64,000 bases of DNA from Lentilactobacillus farraginis DSM 18382 = JCM 14108 (GCF_000583655.1 NZ_BAKI01000002.1:1-64000); one strand, 5' to 3'; positions 19,098 to 30,100 are shown, numbered from the stretch's first letter. Made by a program: numbers and translations. The notes: a model not told the origin generated them from the letters alone.

Positions 19098-19176
19098 TTA
19101 ATGCGAACCGTTTTAGTACAACATAAATGTGTGCTTTTAAACAGTTACATTTAAGCTCGGAGGGAGGGAATTTCAT

Positions 19177-19368
19177 ATGGCAAAGACAGTCGTTCGTAAA
19201 AACGAGTCTCTTGATGATGCTCTTCGACGCTTTAAACGTACAGTTTCAAAAAGCGGTACACTGCAAGAATATCGTAAACGGGAATTTTATGAAAAACCAA
19301 GTGTAAAACGTAAATTAAAGTCCGAAGCAGCACGTAAGCGGAACAATAAAAAGAAACGTCGTTATTAA
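19177..19368 (+). CDS. rpsU: Ribosomal protein S21
   Basis: A 63-residue basic protein of the 30S subunit, involved in the early steps of translation initiation. The sequence follows the family throughout: [19 protein letters not shown], then [18 protein letters not shown], ending in KKKRR. The ATG at 19177 lies ten bases after GGAGGGAGG. It has its own strong promoter and a terminator, with yqeY after the terminator. Confidence 0.97.
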   Translation: MAKTVVRKNESLDDALRRFKRTVSKSGTLQEYRKREFYEKPSVKRKLKSEAARKRNNKKKRRY

Positions 19369-19383
19369 TAATGACAGCCTTTT

Positions 19384-19424
19384 GAAGATCGGAGCTAATG
19401 TTTCATTAGTCTCTGGTCTTTTTT
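19384..19424 (+). terminator. Rho-independent terminator of rpsU
   Basis: AGATCGGAGCTAATG pairs imperfectly with CATTAGTCTCTGGTCT, followed by TTTTTT. Readthrough into the next gene is possible. Confidence 0.7.
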
Positions 19425-19464
19425 ATGTTAAAATTTAGACATACATTGAAAAGAGGTTTAACAG

Positions 19465-19914
19465 ATGAGTGTTTATGATCAGTTGAATTCAGATTTAAAG
19501 GATGCCATGAAGGCACGGGATAAAGTGAGACTAGGTGTGATTCGGGGACTGAAATCCCAAATCATGAATGCTGAAGTTGATAATGGTAATCAAAAGTTGA
19601 CCGATGACCAGATTAATTCGGTTGTGATGAAGGAAATCAAACAGCAAAAAGAATCGCTGGCGGAGTTTCAAAAAGCCAATCGGGATGATTTGGCGAAGGA
19701 TCAGGCTGCCAAGTTAAAGATTGCCGAAGAATACGCGCCTAAGCAGTTATCAGAAGCCGAGGTTGAAAAAGTTGTGACGGATACGATTGATCAGCTTCAC
19801 GCTGAATCAATGGCCGATTTTGGCAAAGTAATGGGTGCCATTATGCCAAAGGTCAAGGGTCAAGCTGACGGCAGTATCATTAATAAATTGGTTAAAAAAC
19901 AGCTCCAAAGCTAA
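19465..19914 (+). CDS. YqeY/GatB-tail family protein
   Basis: A 149-residue soluble, helical protein of the YqeY family, related to the C-terminal tRNA-binding domain of GatB. Signatures are RLGVIRGLKSQIMNAEVD, then EEYAPKQLSEAEVE and DFGKVMGAIMPKVKGQADG. Binding to tRNA or a link to amidated aminoacyl-tRNA is suggested by homology but not proven. It commonly follows rpsU in Firmicutes, as here. ATG with AAGAGG upstream. Confidence 0.92.
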   Translation: MSVYDQLNSDLKDAMKARDKVRLGVIRGLKSQIMNAEVDNGNQKLTDDQINSVVMKEIKQQKESLAEFQKANRDDLAKDQAAKLKIAEEYAPKQLSEAEVEKVVTDTIDQLHAESMADFGKVMGAIMPKVKGQADGSIINKLVKKQLQS

Positions 19915-20034
19915 TTCAAGCTAAAAAGGTTAAATTAACTTCAAGAAATGGAACGACTGCCTTCAATCACTTTAGTAAAGCCTTATTTTGTGATAGTATC
20001 TGATTAATATAAATATTAAAAAGGAGCTAATTAA

Positions 20035-21000
20035 TTGGCTGAAACTCAACAGATTACAAAAGAATTTATCGTATCTGATCCTAATCAGCTGTTACTAATC
20101 GTTGGAACTCAGAACGAATTTATTACGATTCTCGAAGAGGGGATGGGTGTTTCCATCAATGTTTTCGGCAATTCATTGCGGGTTAGCGGTGATGAAGAGA
20201 CTGTCGGGACAACATTGACGATTTTGGATAACATCCTGACATTAGTCCAAAAGGGAATCAATATTAACAGCAGTGATTTTATCAGTGCGATTAACATGTC
20301 CCAAAACGGGACCTTGGAATATTTTCAAGATCTTTATAATCAGGTCTTGATTAAGGATGCCAAAGGAAAAGCAGTCCGGGTTAAAACTTTTGGTCAACGG
20401 CAATATATTCAGGCGATTCGCCGCCATGACGTTGTTTTTGGTGTGGGACCGGCTGGAACTGGGAAAACCTATTTAGCCGTTGTGATGGCAATTGCTGCGC
20501 TTAAAAAGGGAACGGTTGATAAGATTGTACTCACTAGGCCGGCAGTCGAAGCTGGGGAAAGCCTGGGCTTTTTACCGGGAGACTTAAAGGAAAAGGTTGA
20601 TCCCTACCTACGACCGATTTATGATGCACTGCACGCGATTTTAGGCGCGGAGCACACTGAGCGGCTAATGGACCGCGGTGTCATTGAAATTGCGCCTTTG
20701 GCGTATATGAGAGGGCGGACACTTGATAATTCGTTTGTGATCCTTGATGAAGCCCAAAATACAACGAATATGCAGATGAAAATGTTTCTGACCAGGCTGG
20801 GATTTGGGTCGAAAATGATTGTTAACGGCGATATTTCGCAAATCGATCTCCCAAAACACGCGACCAGCGGCCTGGTAAAAGCACAGGAGATTCTACGGGG
20901 AATCGACCAAATTGAATTTGTTACGTTTAGCGCGAAGGATGTTGTTCGTCACCCTGTAGTTGCTAAGATTATTACGGCCTACGAAAAAAACGGTCAATAA
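20035..21000 (+). CDS. phoH: PhoH-like ATPase
   Basis: A cytosolic P-loop ATPase, 321 residues. Walker A is GPAGTGKT (138-145). Walker B is SFVILDEAQNTT, followed by TRLGFGSKMIVNGD. The N-terminal about 110 residues are a KH-like RNA-binding region. PhoH proteins are linked to RNA metabolism, and the next gene, ybeY, encodes an RNase of rRNA maturation, which supports that. The start is TTG at 20035 after AAGGAG. It opens the phoH-ybeY-dgkA-era-recO operon. Confidence 0.95.
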   Translation: MAETQQITKEFIVSDPNQLLLIVGTQNEFITILEEGMGVSINVFGNSLRVSGDEETVGTTLTILDNILTLVQKGININSSDFISAINMSQNGTLEYFQDLYNQVLIKDAKGKAVRVKTFGQRQYIQAIRRHDVVFGVGPAGTGKTYLAVVMAIAALKKGTVDKIVLTRPAVEAGESLGFLPGDLKEKVDPYLRPIYDALHAILGAEHTERLMDRGVIEIAPLAYMRGRTLDNSFVILDEAQNTTNMQMKMFLTRLGFGSKMIVNGDISQIDLPKHATSGLVKAQEILRGIDQIEFVTFSAKDVVRHPVVAKIITAYEKNGQ

Positions 21001-21032
21001 TTAATGAAATTAATGAATGAGGATTGTGGCTT

Positions 21033-21518
21033 ATGGATTTAGAAATTTACGATAAAACAGCCAAAGGAATCTCTGAAAAGGACGAAAAATTAATTCGGGA
21101 TATTTTGAATTTTGCCGGCTCATATATTCATTTGGCCGAAAATACAGAGATGTCGGTAACGCTTGTTAATAATGACGAAATTCATAAAATCAATCGTGAG
21201 TACCGGGGCGTTGACCGGGCGACGGACGTTATCAGTTTTGCGATTGAAGATCAAAGCGACGATGATGACTTTCCAATTGTTATGGACGAGGCGTTGCAGG
21301 AAGAAATTCCTGAAAATATCGGTGACATTTTTGTTTCAGTTGATAAAGTTGCCGAACAAGCCGATTATTTGGGCCATTCGTTTCAAAGAGAACTTGGTTT
21401 TCTGGTTGTCCATGGCTTTCTTCACCTTAACGGGTATGACCATATGAAAAAAACGGATGCCGACGTGATGTTCCCATTACAAAAAGAAATCTTGAATGCC
21501 TATGGTCTTAAAAGATAA
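21033..21518 (+). CDS. ybeY: Endoribonuclease YbeY (rRNA maturation factor)
   Basis: A zinc-dependent RNase for 16S rRNA 3'-end maturation and ribosome quality control. The metal-binding HGFLHLNGYDH, with three His in H-x3-H-x5-H spacing, is intact. DRATDVISFAIED is the second signature. I start at ATG 21033, after GAGG, giving 161 residues. Its end overlaps the start of dgkA by about 20 bases, so the two are translationally coupled. Confidence 0.95.
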   Translation: MDLEIYDKTAKGISEKDEKLIRDILNFAGSYIHLAENTEMSVTLVNNDEIHKINREYRGVDRATDVISFAIEDQSDDDDFPIVMDEALQEEIPENIGDIFVSVDKVAEQADYLGHSFQRELGFLVVHGFLHLNGYDHMKKTDADVMFPLQKEILNAYGLKR

Positions 21519-21900
21519 GCGGCAGATAGATAAAAACAGGCATTTCTTTCAATCGGTTGGTCATGCGCTTGAAGGAATCAAGAAACTGATTTTGGAAGAA
21601 CGAAACTTTCGCTTTGATCTGATTATTACGCTGATCGTCCTTTGTGTTGGCTTATTGATGCGAATTGCAATTTATGACTGGCTGTGGCTGTTTGCGGCAT
21701 TCTTTTCCGTTATTGGTTCAGAGGTTCTTAATTCAATTGTTGAAAATGTGGTTGACCTGATAGTTGGCCATCATTTTGACTTGATGGCAAAACGGGCTAA
21801 GGATATTGCCGCCGGCGGTGTTCTTTTATCTGCTATTTTCGCAGTTATTATTGGCGCTTTGATATTTATTCCAAAATTCATTGAATTAATCAATAAGTGA
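21496..21900 (+). CDS. dgkA: Diacylglycerol/undecaprenol kinase
   Basis: An integral membrane lipid kinase, about 134 residues. In Gram-positives this family phosphorylates undecaprenol to regenerate the wall carrier lipid. Three hydrophobic segments follow the amphipathic N-terminus (FFQSVGHALEGIKKLILEERNFR), and the catalytic motif is SEVLNSIVENVVDL, containing the conserved Glu and Asn. The other active-site part is RAKDIAAGGVLL. Start ATG 21496 or 21502, both inside ybeY. era follows after 8 bases. Confidence 0.93.
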   Translation: MPMVLKDKRQIDKNRHFFQSVGHALEGIKKLILEERNFRFDLIITLIVLCVGLLMRIAIYDWLWLFAAFFSVIGSEVLNSIVENVVDLIVGHHFDLMAKRAKDIAAGGVLLSAIFAVIIGALIFIPKFIELINK

Positions 21901-21908
21901 GGTAGAAC

Positions 21909-22810
21909 ATGGATAATCCAAATTATCGTTCCGGCTTTGTGGCCATTGTCGGTCGTCCCAATGTTGGTAAATCAACTTTTTTAAATCGGGTAGTGGGACA
22001 GAAAATTGCATTATGAGTGATAAAGCTCAGACAACCCGTAATAAAATTCAGGGGGTCTATACGACGGATGATGCGCAAATCATTTTTATTGACACCCCTG
22101 GAATCCATAAACCCAAGAATAAACTCGGGGATTTTATGATGGATTCCGCGCTGTCGGCTTTAAAAGAAGTTGACGCGGTCTTGTTAATGGTCAATGCTTC
22201 AGAACGTCGGGGAGCCGGTGACAATTTTATTATTGATCGCCTAAAGGACGTTCACAAACCGATTTATTTACTGATTAATAAAATCGACACAATTACGCCC
22301 GATGATGTTATGGCCATTATTGAGCAGTATAAAAACGCCTTGCCGTTTAAAGAAGTTTTTCCAATTTCAGCTTTGCAAGGTAATAATGTTCCGGAATTAT
22401 TGACCTCGTTAATTAAAGAATTACCAAATGGGCCACAATATTATCCTAAGGATCAGATGACCGATCATCCGGAGCGATTTGTGGTTTCGGAATTGATCCG
22501 CGAAAAGGTTCTGCAGATGACGCGTCAGGAGATTCCTCATTCAACGGCGGTTTACGTTGAAAGCATTAAGAATCAGGATGATGTTTTACACATTCAGGCA
22601 ACCATTATTGTTGAACGGGATGGTCAAAAGGCTATTGTAATTGGCAAGGGTGGTTCAATGCTTAAAAAAATTGGCACTTTGGCCCGTAAGGACATTGAAA
22701 ATATGATGGGCAACAAAGTCTTCCTGGAACTGTGGGTCAAGGTTGAAGCCCATTGGCGGGACAAGGCAAATTTATTGAACTCGTATGGCTATAAAAAGAA
22801 GAACTATTAG
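21909..22810 (+). CDS. era: Ribosome-assembly GTPase Era (one frameshift)
   Basis: Era binds 16S rRNA late in 30S assembly. The N-terminal GTPase domain has G1 [12 protein letters not shown] ([12 protein letters not shown]) and NKID (LINKIDTI). The C-terminal KH domain has [23 protein letters not shown]. The raw open frame begins only at SDKAQTT. The ATG at 21909 and first 35 residues lie in another frame, joined by restoring one A near 22013 (GCATTA_TGAG, giving KIALMSDKAQ). The repaired length of 300 residues is normal. It is placed between dgkA and recO as in related genomes. Confidence 0.94.
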
Positions 22811-22873
22811 TAATTTACGACAAATTGAATTGGTCTTTATTGCCAACGATCCTTTTGAAAGAGGTGAATGCCT

Positions 22874-23635
22874 TTGGCCAAAGCAAAGCCGGCAGAATTT
22901 CACGGTGTCTTGCTGTATTCAAAGGCCTATCGTGAACGTGATTTATTAATCAAATTCCTAACCAGGGAATTTGGTAAGAAGATGTTTTTGGTTCACGGGG
23001 CAAAGCGACCTAAATTCCGGTTGCGGGCTGCTATTTTGCCCTTTACTTACGGCACATATTTTGGTGATCTGAAGGCTGATGGCCTGAGTTATCTCAATAA
23101 TTATAAAAATATTGATCATTTTCAGGGAATCACTGCCGATATAACCAAGAACGCCTATGCCACCTATACAATGTCGTTAATCGATTTGGCTTTCCAAGAC
23201 AGTCTACCGATTCCCAAATGGTATGACCAATTGATGATTGGCTTAAAGCTGATTGATACGGGCTTTGATGAAGAGATTATTACCAACATCTTTGAAATTC
23301 AATTATTGGCAGCTTTTGGCGTTGCCCCCAACTGGGTGGATTGTTCGATTTGTCATCGGCGGGATTTGCCGTTTGATTATTCGGAAGCTTATGGCGGTTT
23401 AATTTGTCAAAACCATTTTGATCGGGATCCCTATCGACTGCATCTTGATCAAAAGACAATTTATTTTCTACGGCTTTTTTCGGTGGTTGATTTAACCAAG
23501 TTGAAAACAATTAAGGTAAGCGACCAAACAAAAAAATCGCTTCGAAAAGTCATTGATCAACTATACAGCAATTCAGTTGGCGTGATTCCAAAGAGCAAAC
23601 GATTTATTGACCAGCTGGGTAAATTTAAAATTTAG
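22874..23635 (+). CDS. recO: DNA repair protein RecO
   Basis: RecO helps load RecA in gap repair together with RecR and SSB. The N-terminal OB fold reads GVLLYSKAYRERDLLIKFLTREFGKKMFLVHGAKR. A C-terminal helical domain carries a zinc site around CSICHRRDLPF...GGLICQNH. An ATG at 22868 is in frame, but it sits almost on the AGAGGTGA, so I prefer the TTG at 22874 (253 residues). It is the last gene of the phoH operon, since a new promoter and T-box follow within 15 bases. Confidence 0.93.
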   Translation: MAKAKPAEFHGVLLYSKAYRERDLLIKFLTREFGKKMFLVHGAKRPKFRLRAAILPFTYGTYFGDLKADGLSYLNNYKNIDHFQGITADITKNAYATYTMSLIDLAFQDSLPIPKWYDQLMIGLKLIDTGFDEEIITNIFEIQLLAAFGVAPNWVDCSICHRRDLPFDYSEAYGGLICQNHFDRDPYRLHLDQKTIYFLRLFSVVDLTKLKTIKVSDQTKKSLRKVIDQLYSNSVGVIPKSKRFIDQLGKFKI

Positions 23636-23647
23636 CAGGATCCGGCG

Positions 23648-23676
23648 TTGACATTCCAGAATATGTCAACTAAGAT
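23648..23676 (+). promoter_or_regulatory. Sigma-A promoter of glyQS
   Basis: TTGACA, 17 bases, TAAGAT. A perfect -35, just upstream of the glycine T-box leader and 12 bases after the recO stop. Confidence 0.8.
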
Positions 23677-23683
23677 TATTTTG

Positions 23684-23905
23684 AGTTAAATATTTTCGGT
23701 AATGAGAAAAGAAGTTAATGAATTAATTCGATCAACGAGATTGGGATAGTGTGAGCCAATTCGAATTTTGTCATTAAATGGCGCTTTTTGAACCGAAGCA
23801 ATTAAGTGCTGGTGTTAAAGCCAGAAGTAGGGTGGAACCGCGAAATTATCGTCCCTATGTTTAAGTGGCCGGGTGAACGTGTCACTAAGCATAGGGCTTT
23901 TTTGT
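23684..23905 (+). promoter_or_regulatory. T-box riboswitch leader of glyQS (tRNA-Gly)
   Basis: The leader senses uncharged tRNA-Gly. The T-box AGGGTGGAACCGCG at 23829-23842 matches the consensus exactly and competes with the terminator at 23853-23903. A GGC at 23780-23782 is a possible glycine specifier, but the stem I fold was not computed. The order promoter, leader, terminator, glyQ is complete. Confidence 0.9.
23853..23903 (+). terminator. T-box-controlled terminator before glyQ
   Basis: CCCTATGTTTAAGTG pairs with CACTAAGCATAGGG, followed by a T run. The first arm is shared with the antiterminator region. Confidence 0.9.
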
Positions 23906-23928
23906 GTGAAAATTTAGGAGGAATTCAG

Positions 23929-24854
23929 ATGACTGAAAAATTATCAGTTCAAGAAATAATTCTGCGACTGCAGCAGTATTGGGCTGCTCAAGGCTGCATG
24001 CTGATGCAGGCTTATGATACCGAGAAAGGAGCCGGGACGATGAGCCCTATACCTTTTTACGGGCAATTGGTCCGGAGCCTTGGAACGCCGCTTACGTTGA
24101 ACCATCAAGACGGCCGGCAGATGGTCGGTATGGCGAAAACCCCAATCGACTTTATCAACATCATCAATTTCAAGTAATTATGAAACCGTCTCCCGAAAAT
24201 ATTCAGGAGTTATACCTCAATAGTTTAAAAGAACTTGGAATTAACCCGTTGGAGCATGATATCCGGTTTGTTGAAGACAATTGGGAAAACCCATCAATGG
24301 GTTGTGCCGGTGTTGGCTGGGAAGTTTGGCTTGACGGCATGGAAATTACCCAGTTTACTTATTTTCAAATTGTTGGTGGCCTCGAAATGAACCCGGTAGC
24401 CTCGGAAATCACTTATGGACTGGAACGACTTTCATCTTACATTCAAAATGTGAACTCGGTTTTTGATTTGGAATGGTCCGATGACGTCCTTTACGGTGAT
24501 ATTTTTAAAGAACCTGAATATGAACATTCCAAATATAGTTTTGAGCAAAGTGATCAGGAAATGCTGCTGACCTTATTTAACGATTATGAACGGGAAGCCA
24601 AGCGGCTGTTAAAACAAAATCTGGTTCATCCGGCATATGATTATATTTTGAAATGCAGTCATACATTTAATTTATTGGACGCCCGTGGGGCCGTTTCAGT
24701 TACTGAACGAGCCGGTTACCTCTCCAGGATTCGCAACTTGGCTCGCAGCGTAGCCAAAGAATTTGTAGCTGCCCGCAAACGACTGGGATTCCCATTGATA
24801 AAGGACGAAAAGAAGCGGCAGGCACTGCTTAAAGACGAGGGGGAGGAAAAATAA
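23929..24854 (+). CDS. glyQ: Glycyl-tRNA synthetase alpha subunit (one frameshift)
   Basis: The catalytic subunit of the tetrameric bacterial glycyl-tRNA synthetase. It opens with [17 protein letters not shown] and carries [38 protein letters not shown] and [13 protein letters not shown] missing C in the run at 24045-24047 splits it: the raw frame stops at 24177 and the rest starts at 24180. Repair gives 308 residues. ATG at 23929 follows AGGAGG. Its TAA shares a base with the ATG of glyS, so the subunits are made in a coupled way. Confidence 0.95.
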
Positions 24855-26934
24855 TGGCAAATAATTTCTTATTGGAAATTGGGCTTGAAGAAATCCCGGC
24901 CCATGTTGTGACACCCAGCATTCAGCAGCTAAAAAAACGGGCTGGCGATTATTTAAAAGAACAGCGGATTACATTTGACCAGATCAAAACGTTTAGTACG
25001 CCAAGGCGATTGGCTTTGTATATTACCGGGCTGGCAGACAAACAGCCGGATGTTGATAAGTCGGTAAAGGGTCCTGCCAAAAAAATTGCACAAGATGCGG
25101 ATGGTAATTGGACGAAAGCCGCAATTGGTTTTTCCCGCGGTCAGGGTGCAACAACCGATGACATTACTTTTAAGCAGGTTAAGGGTGTTGATTACGTCTT
25201 TGTTGAGAAGCACATTGCCGGTAAACCGGTTGATGAAATTTTAACCGGAATGAAGGCTGTTATCACAGCAATGACTTTCCCTACTATGATGAAGTGGCTG
25301 ATTACTCATTTGAATATGTTCGGCCGATTAAGTGGTTGGTAGCATTATTAAACGATCAGGTCATTCCGTTTCAAATTCTGGATGTCTCGACCGATCGGAT
25401 CACTTCCGGTCACCGCTTTTTGGGAAAAGATATTGAATTAGCCAATGCGGACGAATATGAGGAACAATTGACCCGGCAGTTTGTGATTGCCGACGCCCAG
25501 AAACGAAAGGAATTAATCGTCAAACAGATTCATCAGATTGCGGCCGATAATGACTGGACGGTAAATCTGGATCCGGATTTGCTGGAAGAGGTAAACAATT
25601 TGGTTGAATGGCCAACGGCTTTTGCCGGGAAATTTGATGAAAAATATCTTAAAATTCCCGATGAGGTCTTGATTACATCAATGAAAGATCATCAGCGCTT
25701 CTTCTACGTTACCAGCAATGATGGGACATTACTGCCGCACTTCATTTCCGTTCGAAATGGTAACGACTATGATATTCAAAACGTGATTGCCGGAAATGAA
25801 AAGGTGCTGACAGCCCGGCTTGAAGACGCAATGTTCTTCTATGAAGAGGATCAAAAGAAGACAATTGCCGACTATGTTGCCCGATTGAAAAAGGTTAGTT
25901 TCCATGACAAAATTTCGACTATGTATGAGAAAATGCAACGGGTTCAGGTTATCTCCCATTATCTCGGCCAATTATTCGATTTGTCTGAGCAGGAGCTTAA
26001 GGACGAACAGCGGGCAGCTGAGATTTATAAGTTTGATTTGGTAACCGGGATGGTTGGCGAATTTGCGGAACTTCAGGGCGTCATGGGTGAAAAATATGCG
26101 CTGCTGAATGGGGAGTCACCGGCAGTTGCTCGGGCAATTTCCGAACATTATCAACCAATTTCTGCGAATGGTGAGCTGCCAAAAACAAATGTCGGTGCGT
26201 TATTAGCCGTTTCAGACAAGCTGGACAGCATTTTGACTTTCTTTGCTGCCGGTATGGTCCCCAGCGGTTCTAATGATCCATATGCTTTACGGCGTCAGGC
26301 AACTGGAATTGTCCGAATTGTGGCGGATAAAAAATGGCAGTTTGATTTAATCGATGCACTGACTCAAATTATTAAGCTGCAAACCGAAAATAAGGTAGCA
26401 CCAAAGCTTGATCAACAGAGTCAAATTCCAGCGGTTGGTGACTTTATCAAGGATCGCATTAAACAGTATCTTGATGATTTGGGAATTCGTTATGATATTT
26501 CCGATGCGGTAACTTCAGGTTCTCAAACCGATATTTTATTTAGTATTGCAAGTGGTCAGGTTTTGCAAAACCATAAAGACGATGACGACTTTAAAGAGAT
26601 TATCGAATCCTTAACTCGGGTTCTCAGGATTTCTCAAAAGGGGCAGTTTGCTGCTGATGACTTAAAAGTGGATCCGACATTATTTGAAAATGAAACTGAA
26701 AAACATTTAAATCAAAAAGTAGCTGCCGTTTCAGTCGGCTATGATCAAGCATCGGCTGAAGAAGCTTTTAAACGGTTATCCGAACTAAAAGATCCCATCA
26801 ATGCATATTTTGATGCGACGATGGTAATGGCAAAAGATGAAAAATTAAGGGCCAACCACCTGCGCCAATTAACGCTCATTTCACACTTGATTTTACATTT
26901 GGGTGACTTGGACAAATTAGTTGTGAAAGGCTAA
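24854..26934 (+). CDS. glyS: Glycyl-tRNA synthetase beta subunit (one frameshift)
   Basis: The tRNA-binding subunit, needed with GlyQ for activity. Features are [14 protein letters not shown] at the start, [33 protein letters not shown], the HD-like region with [21 protein letters not shown], and a C-terminal anticodon-binding-like domain. The raw frame breaks at about 25297 (GTGG_CTGAT). Restoring one G gives 693 residues, the family length. It ends the T-box-controlled unit before a new promoter at 26964. Confidence 0.95.
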
Positions 26935-26963
26935 TTCGGCTGATTTTAAATAAATGTATTTAT

Positions 26964-26992
26964 TTGTACAACTTTTGTAACTGTGATATTAT
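26964..26992 (+). promoter_or_regulatory. Sigma-A promoter of dnaG-rpoD
   Basis: TTGTAC, 17 bases, TATTAT, about 90 bases before dnaG. Transcription would start near 27000, before the hairpin at 27015-27042. Confidence 0.7.
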
Positions 26993-27014
26993 ATGTTATG
27001 TATCGCCAACAGAT

Positions 27015-27042
27015 AAAAGTCGCACTTTTGGTGCGACTTTTT
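27015..27042 (+). terminator. Terminator-like hairpin in the dnaG leader
   Basis: AAAAGTCGCAC-TTTTG-GTGCGACTTTTT: an 11-base perfect stem. Because the promoter lies upstream, it is inside the dnaG mRNA leader. It may attenuate dnaG-rpoD as well as end glyS transcripts. Confidence 0.8.
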
Positions 27043-27083
27043 GCGGGTATTAAACGCCGGTTTGAAAGATGGGAGGCGGATAG

Positions 27084-28910
27084 TTGTTGAAAATCCCAGA
27101 GGATATTGTTGAGCAGGTTCGTTCACAAACCGACATTGTCGATGTTGTTTCTCAATATGTTCAACTGAAACAGTCAGGCAAGAACCTCTTTGGTCTTTGT
27201 CCGTTTCATGAGGAGCGGACCCCGTCTTTTTCAGTTAATGAAGAAAAGCAGATCTTTTACTGCTTTAGCTGTGGCCGGGGCGGTAATGTTTTTAAATTTA
27301 TAATGGAAATTGAAAATCTTTCATTTCCGGAAGCGGTTAAAAAAGTTGCTGAAATGGAACACTTGGATATTGATGCCAAGTATTTTGCGGATACAACGCC
27401 GGTAACTCGGGAAACTTCCGAGCAGAAACAATTGATTGAGCTGCACGAACAGACAGTTAAGTTGTATCATCACATCCTGGTAAATACCAAGATGGGCCGG
27501 ACAGCGCTTGATTATCTGCATAAGCGTGGCGTTAACGATGAGACAATTAACGTTTATCAACTTGGATACGCGCCACAAACCAGATTATTGAAACCCTTTT
27601 TCGATGAACGAAAAGTTGATTATCAAGTTTTAAGAAAGTCCGGTCTTTTTTCCGAAAACCAGGAAGGCCAGCTTCGGGATCGGTTTGTTGATCGGGTGAT
27701 GTACCCGATTCGAAATGCCAGTGGTCAAACGGTTGCTTTTTCAGGGCGGCTATTAACCAAAAATCCTGATCTGCCCAAGTATTTAAACAGCCCGGAAACC
27801 GAATTGTTTAATAAACGGAAAATCTTGTTTAATTTGGATTTGGCTCGGCCAAATATCCGTCGCCACCAGCCGGCTCTTCTATTTGAAGGTTTCATGGATG
27901 TTATTTCTGCATATCAAGGCGGTATTAAATCCGGAATTGCTTCAATGGGAACCAGCTTAACGGAGCAACAAATATACGACATTCAACGGATTACACGTGA
28001 AGTTGTTGTCTGCTATGATGGTGATACGCCGGGACAAAAGGCGATTAAGCGGGCAATTGACGCGTTTAAACAAACCAATCATCAATTAGACTTAAAAGTG
28101 GTTTCGATTCCGGACGGCATGGACCCGGACGAATTCATTCGTCATCGGGGAGCCGACAAATTCAAGGCGCTGCTGCAGCATGCCGAATCACCGATTGAAT
28201 TTGACTTGAATTATTTGAAGCAACAGGCTAATCTTGAGTCGGAGGAAGGGCAGGCAGCTTATATTTCAGAAGCGTTAAAGTTGATTAGTACGGTTCGATC
28301 GGACATTTCAAAAGACCTGTATCTGAATCGACTCGCTGACGAATTTGCAATCGATAAGCAGGTTCTAAAGCAGCAGTTGCAGCCACTAATCCGAAAGAAG
28401 GTTACCAAGCACAATCAACCGGCACAGCGGCCTGAAACGCTGCAGCCGGCCGCTCAGGCTACTCAAAAGCGTGATAAAGTGGTGGTTGCTCAGATGCAGC
28501 TGCTTAACCGGATGCTGCATAATCATGATGTGTGGCTTAAAGTAACGGGAATTTCGGGCTTTTCATTTGTCGATGAACAGTTTCAGATGTTATATTTATT
28601 GGCTGAAGGGTACTTTGCCAAGTTTGACCAGTATAATGTGGCGACCTTTAGTAATTTGATTACGGAGGATTCGCTCCAGAGCCTGCTGATGAATGTTGAG
28701 ATGATGAATTTACCTGAAGTACCCTCGCCAATGGAAATTGATAATGATTTGGATGTCATTATGAATCGGGCACCCGTAGAGACAAAAATCAAGAAAAAAC
28801 GGGCAGAATTACAACAAGCAGCTAAAATTGGTGATGTTGACAGGCAGCGTCAGTTAATGATTGAATTATTAAAGCTTGAACAGCAAAAGAGAACAACGGA
28901 ACAAGTATAA
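27084..28910 (+). CDS. dnaG: DNA primase
   Basis: This makes RNA primers for replication. An N-terminal zinc-binding domain has [13 protein letters not shown] and [11 protein letters not shown] (about residues 40-65). The catalytic core contains a TOPRIM domain with the acidic site in [13 protein letters not shown] and [14 protein letters not shown]. The C-terminal helicase-interaction domain is more variable. At 608 residues it is intact. The start is TTG at 27084 after GGGAGG. rpoD follows after 17 bases, the classic macromolecular-synthesis operon without rpsU. Confidence 0.97.
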   Translation: MLKIPEDIVEQVRSQTDIVDVVSQYVQLKQSGKNLFGLCPFHEERTPSFSVNEEKQIFYCFSCGRGGNVFKFIMEIENLSFPEAVKKVAEMEHLDIDAKYFADTTPVTRETSEQKQLIELHEQTVKLYHHILVNTKMGRTALDYLHKRGVNDETINVYQLGYAPQTRLLKPFFDERKVDYQVLRKSGLFSENQEGQLRDRFVDRVMYPIRNASGQTVAFSGRLLTKNPDLPKYLNSPETELFNKRKILFNLDLARPNIRRHQPALLFEGFMDVISAYQGGIKSGIASMGTSLTEQQIYDIQRITREVVVCYDGDTPGQKAIKRAIDAFKQTNHQLDLKVVSIPDGMDPDEFIRHRGADKFKALLQHAESPIEFDLNYLKQQANLESEEGQAAYISEALKLISTVRSDISKDLYLNRLADEFAIDKQVLKQQLQPLIRKKVTKHNQPAQRPETLQPAAQATQKRDKVVVAQMQLLNRMLHNHDVWLKVTGISGFSFVDEQFQMLYLLAEGYFAKFDQYNVATFSNLITEDSLQSLLMNVEMMNLPEVPSPMEIDNDLDVIMNRAPVETKIKKKRAELQQAAKIGDVDRQRQLMIELLKLEQQKRTTEQV

Positions 28911-28927
28911 CTTCGGGAGGCATTTTG

Positions 28928-30100
28928 ATGGCTAACAAGAAAACAAATAATGAAAAGGTTGTTAAGAAAGCAACGGCGACCAAAACCAAAGCTAATGCAA
29001 CCAAAAAGACCCAAAAGCCTTATAAGAAGGTATTTGACCAGATTGTAAAAACCAACAAACCGATTGGTCATATCACTTATGATGAACTCCAGAAGAAAAT
29101 TGAGAAACCATATTCTTTAGATAAAAAGGAAATGGAAGAGTTACTTGAAAACATTGAGGATTCCGGAATTAGTGTGGTTGACGCAAACGGAGAACCGGAT
29201 CCGCGGGCGATTGATGCCGCTAAAAAGGTCACTAAAAAGGAACTATCCGATGTTTCGGCACCAACCGGTGTAAAGATTAACGACCCGGTTCGGATGTATC
29301 TGAAAGAGATTGGTCGGGTTTCCCTTTTAAGCGCAACTGAAGAAATCAGCCTTGCCAAGCGGATTGAAGCTGGTGATGAAGAGGCCAAGCAAGAGTTGGC
29401 TGAAGCCAATTTACGACTGGTTGTTTCAATCGCCAAGCGGTATGTTGGCCGGGGAATGCAATTCCTTGATTTGATTCAGGAAGGAAACATGGGGTTGATG
29501 AAAGCTGTTGAGAAGTTTGATTACCGCAAGGGATTCAAGTTCTCAACCTACGCAACCTGGTGGATTCGTCAGGCAATCACGCGGGCAATTGCTGACCAAG
29601 CCCGAACTATTCGAATTCCGGTTCATATGGTTGAAACGATTAATAAGCTGATTCGAATTCAGCGTCAACTACTTCAGGATTTAGGCCGTGAGCCCCTTCC
29701 AGAAGAAATTGGTGCCGAAATGGATATGCCAACTGAGAAAGTCCGAGAAATTTTGAAGATCGCCCAGGAACCGGTTTCATTGGAAACGCCAATTGGTGAA
29801 GAGGACGATTCGCATCTTGGCGATTTTATCGAAGATCAGGATGCTACATCTCCTGCAGATCATGCGGCTTATGAATTACTGAAGGAACAACTTGAAAGTG
29901 TTCTGGATACTTTAACCGATCGGGAAGAAAATGTTTTGCGGTTACGATTCGGCTTGGATGATGGTCGGACCAGAACTTTGGAAGAGGTTGGCAAAGTGTT
30001 CGGGGTTACTCGAGAACGGATTCGTCAAATCGAAGCCAAGGCACTTAGAAAATTGCGCCATCCTTCCCGCAGCAAACAGTTGAAAGATTTCTTAGAATAA
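28928..30100 (+). CDS. rpoD: Primary sigma factor
   Basis: The housekeeping sigma factor of RNA polymerase. A Lys-rich N-terminus (about 40 residues) precedes a region 1.1-like part. Then come region 1.2 ([18 protein letters not shown]), region 2 ([21 protein letters not shown], -10 recognition and melting), region 3, and region 4 ([20 protein letters not shown], -35 recognition). At 390 residues it is standard for lactobacilli. ATG 28928 after GGGAGG. Co-transcribed with dnaG. Confidence 0.98.
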   Translation: MANKKTNNEKVVKKATATKTKANATKKTQKPYKKVFDQIVKTNKPIGHITYDELQKKIEKPYSLDKKEMEELLENIEDSGISVVDANGEPDPRAIDAAKKVTKKELSDVSAPTGVKINDPVRMYLKEIGRVSLLSATEEISLAKRIEAGDEEAKQELAEANLRLVVSIAKRYVGRGMQFLDLIQEGNMGLMKAVEKFDYRKGFKFSTYATWWIRQAITRAIADQARTIRIPVHMVETINKLIRIQRQLLQDLGREPLPEEIGAEMDMPTEKVREILKIAQEPVSLETPIGEEDDSHLGDFIEDQDATSPADHAAYELLKEQLESVLDTLTDREENVLRLRFGLDDGRTRTLEEVGKVFGVTRERIRQIEAKALRKLRHPSRSKQLKDFLE

